A DNA stretch of 64,000 bases from Gnetum montanum (taxonomy: Eukaryota > Streptophyta > Gnetopsida > Gnetales > Gnetaceae): NCBI GenBank assembly GCA_015680685.1, contig MNCI01009275.1, positions 212,417-276,416 of the forward strand, in the 5' to 3' direction. The notes beneath the pieces are model-generated. The model did no database searches, was not told the DNA's origin, and was given only the letters and a program-made list of their open reading frames with translations. A program made the translations under genes and the position numbers. How positions within the stretch are numbered: the first letter of the stretch is position 1; each line of letters begins with the position of its first letter. Below are positions 21,934-30,678 of this stretch, piece after piece.

Positions 21934-22718
21934 GGGCTAAATTGAAATGGGATTCAGCTAAGGCCACTGGTATTGATAGTTTACCAGCATTGCCCCCAGC
22001 AAGTGAGCAAGTGCCCCGACAAATTTATGATGAAGTGGTAGAGTGCGTTGTGCAAAACGCCAAGTCTCTTTGGACATGTAGGCGTTCCATCGAGAGGCTA
22101 TGGGTGCAAATTTAGGCAAGGGAAAAAGAGATTTCCAAGTTGTCAGTAGAGCGGGATGATCTCAAATCACGCTATGAGTTTTCCTCGGTAAGGTTAACAA
22201 GTGATCGCTCTTCGCGAACTTCCAAAATTAATTACGACAGATATTGGAATTTTTTAAACCGCCAAGTATCATTGACTCGGGAGTTAGCGAAGTGTAAATC
22301 GTAAATAGATTTACTGAACCTCAAATGTCAAGATTGGAAGGCTTTCGCTTCTAAGGTATGAAAATGGGGTCAAGATGAGAAGACCCATAACTACCATTAC
22401 AAAAAGTTGTTAAAAGAGGTATCTATAGAGAAGCATCAGATCAAGAAGTTTGTTGAGGGTTTAGGCCTACACTCCTCATTTGATGCGTTTGCCAAGCATA
22501 CCATGGTGGAGATGGAATCATCCAAGAGGGTAATCACCACAGCTTCTGAGGATGTTTCTGTGGGGGAGTTTCCTCTAAAATGTCCCACTTGGTCCACAGT
22601 GGACAAAGGGAAGGCTTTGGCCAACGTTGATCTGGGCCTTGATGGGACTGACTGGGCAAGTATTTCCAAAGAAGAAATTCTTCGTTGGTTGGAGTTCGAT
22701 CTAGGAGGATCCTCTTCA
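21934..22718 (+). pseudogene. Helical C-terminal exon of the antisense gene
   Basis: This 785-bp exon reads from KLKWDSAKATGIDSLPALPP through a heptad-like region (EKEISKLSVERDDLKSRYEF, and later KKLLKEVSIEKHQIKKF) to EEILRWLEFDLGGSSS. Three in-frame stops (TAG, TAA, TGA) interrupt it, and two of them fit single changes from Gln-type or Arg-type codons. It is followed by a 93-bp intron and a last exon ending SDLDA and TAG at 22,911-22,913. The helical tail suggests a dimerising protein. Confidence 0.6.
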
Positions 22719-23416
22719 GTAAGTAATTTAAAGTCATAAATTTTTTTTATTAACTTTTGGAATTCTTCTCTTTTCTTTTTGTACTAATCATTGTCTTTTA
22801 CCTTTTTGTAGGGTCAGGGTGCTGGCGATGGTCAAGAGGGTGGCCCCAGTGGAGCAGGGACGCATGGGGCCAAGGAGTCTGAGAGAGACACTCCTTCTGA
22901 TCTTGACGCTTAGCTTTCAATTTGGGCTTTATGATCACTCACATTTTATGTGAGCCGCAAGCGGAATGCTTTGTTTCGATTGTATATGAACTAATGGATG
23001 GAATCTGTTAACCGTTGTTTTTTAGTTTAGAATGATTATGTATGTGATCTACGTATCGTGTGAAGATATTGCACTAAGCTGTAATTTAATGTTGATAGAT
23101 TTATACTACCTTCTATATATATTTTTTTTAAATTGAGTTTTCTAATTATTCATTTTTTTTTTGTTTGAATTTTAAGTTTATTCGAATACTGGTAAGGGCA
23201 AGTTTAAAAATGAAAATATTTTGGGCTTGAATGTAAACACGATGTAGGAATGTGGCAATATTTTTGTCCATTTTGCTATTAAGTGTAATGCACAAAGTAG
23301 GAACAAAAGTAGGGGAATATGAAGAAACACTGGCTGATAACGTAACAATGCAACAGGGTAAGCATAATTTTGAACTGTAAACTTGAATTGCATGAAAAGG
23401 AATATAAGAAAATGCT

Positions 23417-23690
23417 CTAGTTTAAGGCCATTTTGGGCCATGGACATGTATGTGCCAGTTTAAAGTCATGATGGACTGTAATCTTGATGTTCTAGTTTAA
23501 AGCCATTTCGGGCCCTGTGCACTAGTTTAAGGCCATTTTGGGCCCCATGTAAACAAGAGAAGTTTCAAGTGATAACGGTGGACTCCTTGATGAATCGGCC
23601 ATTTCTGACCATGGCTAGTTTTATGTCGTTGCGGACATGTGGTAGTTTAACGTCATTTCGGACGAAGCATGTAGTTTAACAGTTTAGTAA
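23417..23690. repeat. Dyad array 5
   Basis: About seven units occur, including GGCC-ATTTTG-GGCC (twice), AGTC-ATGATG-GACT, GCC-ATTTCG-GGC, GTC-GTTGCG-GAC and GTC-ATTTCG-GAC. The spacer is always 6 nt. The array forms the protease-side border of the spacer holding the antisense gene. Confidence 0.85.
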
Positions 23691-23999
23691 TTTTTTGATT
23701 TTTCTGAATTTAACATTAGGAGTGATACTAATAGGTGTGATTCTGTACTCAGCATCCCCTTCGCTGATTACATTGAATGGTAATTCAGCCCAAGGGACGT
23801 CTAATGGGATATGCTCTATGTTAGTGTCTTCTAGTGTTTCCGTATGTTCTGTAGTTTCGATGTCTGTTGTGGTTTCTAGGTTAGACGGTGTAGGTATAGT
23901 TTCAAGTCCGGGTGTTTCTATGTTGGGTAAAGTTTCGTTTACGTCTAATGGATCATTGTTTACTAGTTGCGTGCAACTTTGTTTTTTGTTTGTGTCATC

Positions 24000-24680
24000 C
24001 TATTTAGGCTCTTCAAACTTAACCTCCGAGCCTTGGTCTGTATCTGTATGCAATGAAATGGTAGGTGTAGCAGCCTCTCCGTGTATGATGACTTCACCAC
24101 CTTTGTAAGGCAGGTGGATCTCTTGGTGTATAGGGGAAGAGACTACTTTGAGTTGGGCCAGCCAGGGTCTTCCTAATATTAAATTGAATCTTGGCATTTC
24201 GTCGATGACAACAAAGTTAGCAGATGTTGGGAATCGATCCCCCGCTACAAAGTCTAGGGTTATAGTACCTTTTACCACTACGTGTGATCCACTAAACGAT
24301 TTTAAGCATGTGGTGGAGGTTGGTTTAATTAGTTGTGTGAGCCCTAATTTTTCGATGATGGCGTAGGGTATTACGTTTTTGGCGGCTTCGTCATCTACAT
24401 GCACCCAATGTATTTTGAATTGATCTACTTGTATTGTTATGAACATAGGTGCATCTGATCAGTTTTGATGTTGTCAGTGTGGAAGCGTAGTGATTTAGAC
24501 GTCGATCCTTGAGGCGAATACATTACCGCATGAATCAAAGGTTCATTTGGAGGTAAGTCCTCACTTACTAAGATCAATGTTAACATGCATACCAGTGCTT
24601 CACGATGAGCTTGAGAAGTTAATATCAGGTCATATAGGCTTAATGAGGTATTTTTCTATTTAAGTGCCTGCGTGACCTAT
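24000..24680 (-). pseudogene. T3 aspartic protease
   Basis: The minus strand reads VSEDLPPNEPLIHAVMYS, then ITIQVDQFKIHWVHVDDEAA, then NFVVIDEMPRFNLILGRPWL, and ends PYKGGEVIIHGEAATP. LILGRPWL is the conserved late motif of retroviral-type proteases. The expected active site VD(N/T)G(S/A)S is VDDEAA here, so the Asp is kept but the Gly is lost and activity is doubtful. The protease would cleave the Gag-Pol polyprotein. After it the frame decays into a dyad array instead of entering RT. Confidence 0.8.
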
Positions 24681-25650
24681 GTTAGAGCTATAACTAGATC
24701 TTTACTGTTAGGAGTATGTTTATTAATGGTTATTTGGTCCATCGGGCCTAGCAATTTTATCTCATGTGTAGCTAGTTTGGCATTTTCTTCCGTAACTGTT
24801 GATTTGGATGTATCATTCGTTCCTGACGATTCTCCCTTAGCATTCGGTTCATTAGTAGGCGAAGCCATGGGTATTGCACTCAATGCAATAGGCTTAGGGG
24901 GTCCCAAGGCAAGCTATTGACGTTCTTTCTCCAATTGTTCTTGTGTGAGCCTGTCTGCCAGGCATTCTCGCATGTGGTGCGGGGGAACATTTGGTTTCTG
25001 AATGTCCTATTGCTTTGGAACCCGTATGGCGTATGGAGTAGGATGAGGTTGCGATTGGATGGTTGACGATGGTTGAATGTCAGGCTGCCTAGGCACCCTA
25101 ACAACATATGGGGTTGGTTTATTTTATGTTTGAATGGTGGAAGGTTGATGGTTATTAGGATGTTTGGGTATCCTGACAACATATGGAGTTGGTCTAGTGG
25201 ATGGTTGTTCCTCCGTAGTTGCGACCGCAAGTGGAACTTGGACTACATAGGATGCGGGCCGGGTAGGAGGTTGCATGTTTATAGCAACAGAAGGTACGCG
25301 CACCACATATGGTTTTGGTGGTATGGTAGAGGCTGCCACCGCGGGGGGTATCTGAATGACATAGGGTCTTTGCAGGGTAGGTGGATTACATGGAGAATAT
25401 GATGATTGGGGTGCAGGCGCTTGTGCAGCAGGAGGAATACAAACTACAAAGGGTCTTGTAGGTATTTTCTGTTCATTATCTAAGTAAACGATGTTAATTC
25501 TAGGTGTTTCTTGTTCGTTGTCTAGGTAGATGGTGTTAATTACATATGGAGCCTCCTTAGTATTTAGAGGGTCCTTATATATGCCCATAGCCTAGTTTTG
25601 TGGCTTGACCGGGTTGGCTTCATCAAAAGTAATCTCACCTCCGTCGATCA
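24681..25650 (-). pseudogene. T3 gag-protease linker with PYVVRVP repeats
   Basis: Seven copies of a short peptide occur in a proline-rich chain: RPFVVCIPPA, RPYVIQIPPA, KPYVVRVPSV, ASYVVQVPLA, TPYVVRIPKH, TPYVVRVPRQ and TPYAIRVPKQ. Spacing is about 18-30 residues. Two copies of YLDNEQ(E/K) precede them. The chain lies between the gag zinc knuckle and the protease. Its function is unknown; regular beta-strand-like motifs in a flexible chain could be docking or cleavage sites. A homologous set of four occurs in T2 at 7,175-7,380. Confidence 0.75.
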
Positions 25651-27855
25651 TCCATTGTATATCTTGTTTTAGGGTGAAGCAATAATCTGTGCCATGCCCA
25701 TTGCATTGATGATAGTCGCAAAAGCGGTCTATTCTACCAACTAACAGAATCGATCATGTCTTTGGATTGCTGCCAGGGACAATTTTTTATGTTTCATTAG
25801 CCCGGCCTTCAAGAGTTGGTCAAATAATTGCGAAGGTTTCATAGGCAACGGTGTGTATTGAGAGGGATCTCTCCTCTTGAAGTTTCTCACACGACCTGGT
25901 GTAGGGTTTTGTGATGTGGATGGTTCAAGTGCAGTAGCGGGAGGAGGTCAAGCATAGTTAGTAGGGGCAATAGGTGGTTTACCTTGTTGTCCCATACTCA
26001 TTTGTCATGTTTCCGCTACTGCTGCTATTGTTGCCTTAGCCTTTTCTTTGTCTTTCTTATTGTGTTGGTTTTTAAAGGTCGAATAGGCGGGGTCATGGCT
26101 GTTTTGGGCTGCCTCTTCTATGTTCTTTATTTGTACGAATGCTTGACTAAGCGTGCATGCGTTAAGGTAGTATAGCTTGGACTTCACGAAATCATTCACA
26201 GCCCCCTTTAGAATAGTGAGGAAATAAGTCTCTAGGATTGGTTCATGTAGTTCATTGAGGGTAGTGCTCCACCATTGAATAAATTTTTGAACAGGTTCCA
26301 GTGGTGCTTTCTTGACTTGTATCAAGCTGTCAAGTGTTGCTTCAGGCTTCAAGTTATACTTGAACCTGGTGAAAAACTGGTGTAGTAGATCTCCCAAAGA
26401 AGATATGGAGTTTCAGGACAAAGCCTGATACCAGTCAAGCGTCCTCCCTATAAGGGACATGGGGAACACTCATAAGATGGCATGTGGCCATGCCTAAAGT
26501 AACGCGCATTCTAATCTAAACGTTATGAGATGGGCGTTGAGATCTGTCTTCCCATTGTATTTAGTCAACATGGGTAAGGAAACGTCCTTAGGTAACGTTA
26601 GAGGTGGAACTGAAGAGCTGATAGGGTCATCTTGATAGAAATCCACTATCTTAAGCTCTTCGTCGGTGGTGGTTTTGAGGTGCTTGACCTCGTCAGTTAG
26701 CTCTTGCATGAGTTTTTTAGTGTCAGCCCAGTCTTGGGCACTAGGTGAGATGGCAGATTGATTATGTGGTGTAGTATACAAGTTAGATTGTTGGATGGCA
26801 GGCGGGAAAGAGGAGAGCTGAGTGATTAGGGCTTGGGCTTGCGGAATATTCATGGTTGGTGCTCCTAAGGGTGGCATACTGTAAGTAAAGGGTTGTTGTT
26901 GTTGTTGTTGTTGTATCTGAGGGATGTTTACGGGTGGAATTGTAGGAGGCGGTACGTTGTAATTATGGGGTTGATGTGCTTGTGTACCAGTCCCAACCCA
27001 TTGTCCGATCACGTTTTGTGCAGGAACACCCTAAACTTGTTGAGTTGAAGTGGTGAAGGGAGCTCCTTGAGTCTAGATCCGTGGTATATAGTGTGCGGAT
27101 GTAGAGGCTGGTATCACATATGGCATTCCGATCACTCGGGGTGGGAAGGTTACTCCTACATTATTTTGAGGGGGTTGTTGTTGGGGTTGTATTTGCAAGA
27201 GGGGGGGTAACGTGGTGACTGGAGGGATAGTGGCGATGGGTATGTTGAATTGGTTATCAGTTGCGGGGAGAGTGGGAATGAGAGTAGAAGCTTCTTGTTG
27301 AGGCACAAGTGCTTGAGTGGTTCTGAGTGACTGGAGAGATGTAGTTTCCCCTATGAATGGGTGAAACAATGGGTTCACATAAGTTTGTGGGCTGAGTGTG
27401 TGGTATGAATCTTCGTGTTTGAACTAAGCGGCAAAGTCATCCTCCTCTTCCAATTGAGGATTTGTCATAGATTGTTCTAAAGACTGATTCCTAGCTAGGA
27501 GGAGTTGCGAGATGAGCTCAGAGTAATGCTCTAGAAGAGGGATGATGTCATATGGGGAAGGGATGAATTCATGTCCTCCTCTGTGGAACAGTTCATATTG
27601 TCTCTTGGCCTCCATTTCAGCTTGATCCACTGCTAAGTTGACTTGGATTTTTACGCATATAAAATTGTATTATTCCTGTGTGATAATGTTGAATGATGGA
27701 TTCTTCCCTTGCAGTCTGAGAGATCGATGGGACCCTCCTTGGGGATTAACCTCACTGTGGATCCCTATGGGTTGCATAACGGGCATCGACATCGTCGTGG
27801 GGCCCACGGTATCTGGAATGGACTTGGTTGAGACATTGGTGTTGGCGGTATTCAT
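25651..27855 (-). pseudogene. T3 gag (Tat-type), decayed
   Basis: The minus-strand start is ATG at 27,855 (MNTANTNVSTKSIPD). A TAA follows about 60 codons later, after which the frame resumes with YNFICVKIQVNLAVDQAE, matching T2. A Pro/Gln-rich region (27,380-26,880, with a run of seven Gln) leads to the capsid domain: LTKYNGKTDLNAHLITFRLE, WYQALS, LHQFFTRFKYN and FVQIKNIEEA. The zinc knuckle CDYHQCNGHGTDYC is at 25,720-25,679. The protein packages the genomic RNA. Several in-frame stops between 27,060 and 26,400 show that it is dead. Confidence 0.88.
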
Positions 27856-28112
27856 GGTGAAAGGGTTGTAAATGTGGCTTGACGGAAAGGATGCAATGTC
27901 AGGACATATAGGTAAGGACCTGGCTAAGTATCAAAGGATGTGCTTATCAATGTACACCTAAGTTAACAACGTGCGACCTGTTGGCACAGTGTGTGGACTG
28001 GGTCCTAGTGTACAGACTTCAACGATCCGCGTACTGAAACTGGTCACAGCACGTAAACCGAGATCACAGCATGCAAGCTGCAACTATCAGCGTGCAAATA
28101 GAATGACGAGCA

Positions 28113-28232
28113 TGTAGGTTTACAAGACGATGTGTAGACAAAGTCTATAGCGTACAGGTTTACAGAACGGCGTGTAGACAGAGTCTACAGCATATAGGTT
28201 TATAGAACGACGTGTAGACTGAGTCTACAGTG
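28113..28232. repeat. 40-bp tandem repeat, three units
   Basis: Three consecutive 40-bp units share AGGTTTA(C/T)A(A/G)(A/G)ACG and GTGTAGAC..AGTCTA. They lie in the untranslated leader of T3 between the PBS and gag. Each unit contains the imperfect dyad TGTAGAC...GTCTACA. Confidence 0.8.
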
Positions 28233-28249
28233 TACAGGTTTAGATGATG

Positions 28250-28432
28250 GCAGCGTGTAGATGCTGGAAGTGTTTGTAGTGTGTAGACGCTGAGAGTGTT
28301 TGCAGTGTGTAGACGTTGGAAGTGTTTGCAGGATTGTAGACGCTGAGAGTGTTTGCAGCGTGTAGACGCTGGAAGTGTTTGCAGCATGTGGACACTAAGA
28401 GGGTTTGCAGCGTGTAGACACTGAGAATATTG
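28250..28432. repeat. 26-bp tandem repeat, about seven units
   Basis: The unit AG(T/C)GTGTAGACGCTG(A/G)(A/G)AGTGTTTGC repeats about seven times with alternating GGAAG and GAGAG variants. It lies in the T3 leader just upstream of the 40-bp array. Frames through it encode only repeats and are not genes. Confidence 0.85.
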
Positions 28433-28548
28433 TAGAACCGGGTATTGATTTTGGAGGTTCGAAATTGCTGAGTCTGAGGACACCCGGTAGCAGATCGGCA
28501 GTACAGGGACCAGGTGTGTGAGATCAAGTTAGATCTAGACAGTTTCAG

Positions 28549-28566
28549 GCCCTCCTTCTAGCACCA
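28549..28566 (-). promoter_or_regulatory. T3 primer-binding site
   Basis: On the minus strand, five bases (GAAAT) after the 5' LTR, the sequence is TGGTGCTAGAAGGAGGGC. The TGG start and the position fit a tRNA primer site. I could not assign the tRNA from memory. It is not the tRNA-Asp type of family P. Confidence 0.6.
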
Positions 28567-28571
28567 ATTTC

Positions 28572-29949
28572 TGTACTGTCTGAAATTGTCGGTGGCTAGA
28601 ATGAAATATACACCAAGAGATTTACAAGCAAACACAGAAGATCCTACCTTCGCTTGAGGACAAGCTGGAATTGACGAAGGTAGAGTACCTTGGGTGGTCC
28701 ATTCGCGGATTAGACAAGGATTTCCCCGAACATATGCCAAGGCGCGATATGTCGGGTTACATGTAAACGATATGAAAAATGTAAACCACCGCACACAAAT
28801 GTAAACAAGAAATAATAAGAAAAATATGCGGATGAAAACTGTGACAAATCTTGGCTGAAAATGTAGCAATACTATTGGATAATAAAAATTACAATGCACT
28901 GGTCTAGACGCAATTGTGTATCTGGTACAAGCTGGACGAAGAGCCTCGGTGAATGCAAGGGTGTGATAGCATGTTGGTTCAGACTGCAGGCACAACATAG
29001 AGGCTATATGTTCAGTGTGTAGGGTCCAAGTCTAGCATATAGGATGGATGTCGCGAATGTTCTCAGTCTCGATTGCCAGGTTCTTGCCAAGATTTTCTCT
29101 GATTTTTTTCGACATTCATCTGGTCAAAAATCGGGGTTTTATACAAGTTTGGGCATTAAATTTGGATTTGAGGTAGGGTGATTGGCCATGGGATGCTAGA
29201 ATTTCAGATCGGGTGAAATGTGGAGCATTGACCTGGTGCAACCAAATGAAATTTTACAAGTGTGCAGCATGCTGCATGCCAACATGTGCTGTTGCACGCC
29301 AGCGTGTACATGCTGGCATGTGAATTTAGCATACAGAAGAATTCATTTTTACAAACTACTGTTTCAACAAGAAGTATTCAATTATGCCCTCAGATTTGGG
29401 CTTAGAAGTCACAAGGGTACTGCTTGCAAATATTCTTGAACTTGATCTGGCATGGTTCTGCTGATGTCTTCTACTGATGTACGTTGTGCTGCATGCTGGG
29501 TGGTGCACGCTAGGCATTCAGGATGTACATGCATGGCGTGTGAACCCCAATGTTCATGATTTTGAGGTCAAAACCCAGTTTTCTTAAGCCCATGATGATG
29601 CCTGACAATTGCTCTGTCTCTGAGAGTTGACGCCTTATGACAATCTTGCTCTAGAGTGCCTGTTTCGAGTAATCTTAAAGTCGCACACTGGGCGTGCACG
29701 CTGGGTTTTCACGCTGGGCATGCACACTGCATACTCAATAAAACTAAGTATTTTGAGCTAAAAATGGCAGGTTTTGATTCCAAATGTCACCGTAGTCTTC
29801 TGTGGATCCCGGGGAACCATTTCTTGCTCGGCTCGACTCTGTTTGATGTTGTCTGCTAGGCCTTCAAGCTTCAGTCATGGTGGGGAGCATCATGACTTAG
29901 CTTGATTCTTGTTGGAGGAGTACTAGGCTCAAATTTTTGTGGTGTTTCA
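28572..29949 (-). mobile_element. T3 5' LTR
   Basis: This 1,378-bp LTR runs on the minus strand from TGAAACACCAC at 29,949 to GACAGTACA at 28,572. A TATA box (TATAAAA on minus) lies at about 29,143-29,137. The target-site copy ACCCT follows at 29,950-29,954. The same GCACGCTGGG-type short repeats as in the 3' LTR lie at about 29,690-29,730. Confidence 0.92.
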
Positions 29950-29954
29950 ACCCT
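29950..29954. repeat. T3 target-site duplication, right copy
   Basis: ACCCT here matches 11,709-11,713. P2 gag resumes directly after it. Confidence 0.9.
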
Positions 29955-30678
29955 TCATATCATCCAAACCCAAACGCTTACCTTGTTCAACATCCTGTTT
30001 CTTCAACTAGGCCAACGCACTTTATCTCATGACAATACCATTCTCCTCAATACTATCAACCCATGCCTCCAACACAACCACCACCTTGTGCACCATATAC
30101 TCCTCTTAACTTTTAACATTCTCATCCTTTCCCTCCTTCCATAGTGCCACCAACTATTCCTAAGGTACCTACACCATAGCAACAACCCACGAACATCACT
30201 TGTGCTAATACTTCCAACAGCAGTGAGAAACCTTAGAAACATTAAAAGCGCCCCTTCTTTAAACATGGCCATAAGAAGGGACAACACAATTTAGAGGCCA
30301 CTACATCCTCCAACTCAGCACAAGCTCAACACTGTGGTGCACCCTTATCCTCGAATCCAATGCCTCATGTTACTTCATCAAGGCTACCATCTAACACTCC
30401 AACAACCATACGATCCAATGAACACAACCATGGGAGGCATCATCCCAATCCTTGCATACCATCTAATGCTCCCACATATCATAGTGGGTCAACTCCTTAT
30501 CCGGGAACTACATCATATAAATTTCCCCACTATGTTCATTATAATAAAGTGTGTGAACCCCAATGCGGTAAGTATAGACCAACTCCAATACTTCCAACAT
30601 GCAAGGATCCTTATCTTTCATTTATTAATCCTTGCCATTCTCAACCGTTTAGTTATGGGGGATACCTCCCCATTCTAA
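29955..30678 (+). pseudogene. P2 gag, 3' part
   Basis: This is the continuation of the gag cut at 11,713, and it aligns base for base with P3 from 37,853. It encodes a Pro/Gln/His-rich tail without a second zinc knuckle (fragments NPNAY, HPFPPS, PTIPKVPTP). It ends near 30,678 at the position of the P3 stop, but a one-base difference lets one frame run on to 30,812. Stops and small indels are present. The tail is unusually low in complexity for an Athila gag. Confidence 0.8.

Larger units (their letters stand above)
18804..22913 (+). pseudogene. Antisense multi-exon gene inside T3, FCP1-like N-terminus
   Basis: This gene runs against T3, between its protease and RT. Candidate exon 1 (18,804-18,946) begins MNTMMKKRKKVEG and has an in-frame TAG at 18,897. 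Exon 2 (19,262-19,711) has an FCP1/NIF-phosphatase-like fold. A middle region (about 19,760-21,196) contains frame changes and stops. Exons at 21,303-21,551, 21,639-21,842, 21,934-22,718 and 22,812-22,913 are separated by GT-AG introns of 87, 91 and 93 bp, and another intron of 106 bp lies at 21,197-21,302. All four introns close reading phase. The product would be an FCP1-like domain, a middle part faintly like a plant mobile domain, an acidic stretch and a helical C-terminus. It could be a captured host gene or an inherited extra ORF of the lineage. It is now broken by at least six stops. Confidence 0.75.
11714..29949 (-). mobile_element. T3: Tat/Ogre-like LTR retrotransposon, 18.2 kb
   Basis: The element is complete but decayed and lies on the minus strand. 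From right to left it has the 5' LTR, PBS, leader repeats, gag, linker, protease, an approximately 6 kb spacer holding an antisense gene, RT, RNase H, integrase, a dyad array, a polypurine tract and the 3' LTR. The RT and integrase wording (FAWSYSDILGLDP, NYVxDxxPLPxID-like, SFYV end) fits the Tat clade of Ty3/gypsy. The size and a PR-RT interruption fit Ogre, whose pro and rt parts are joined by splicing. It inserted into P2 gag with a 5-bp duplication. Confidence 0.9.

Noticed and set aside
28160-28527. Repetitive minus-strand frames of about 100 codons
   Set aside because: They translate the 26-bp and 40-bp leader minisatellites and have no other support.
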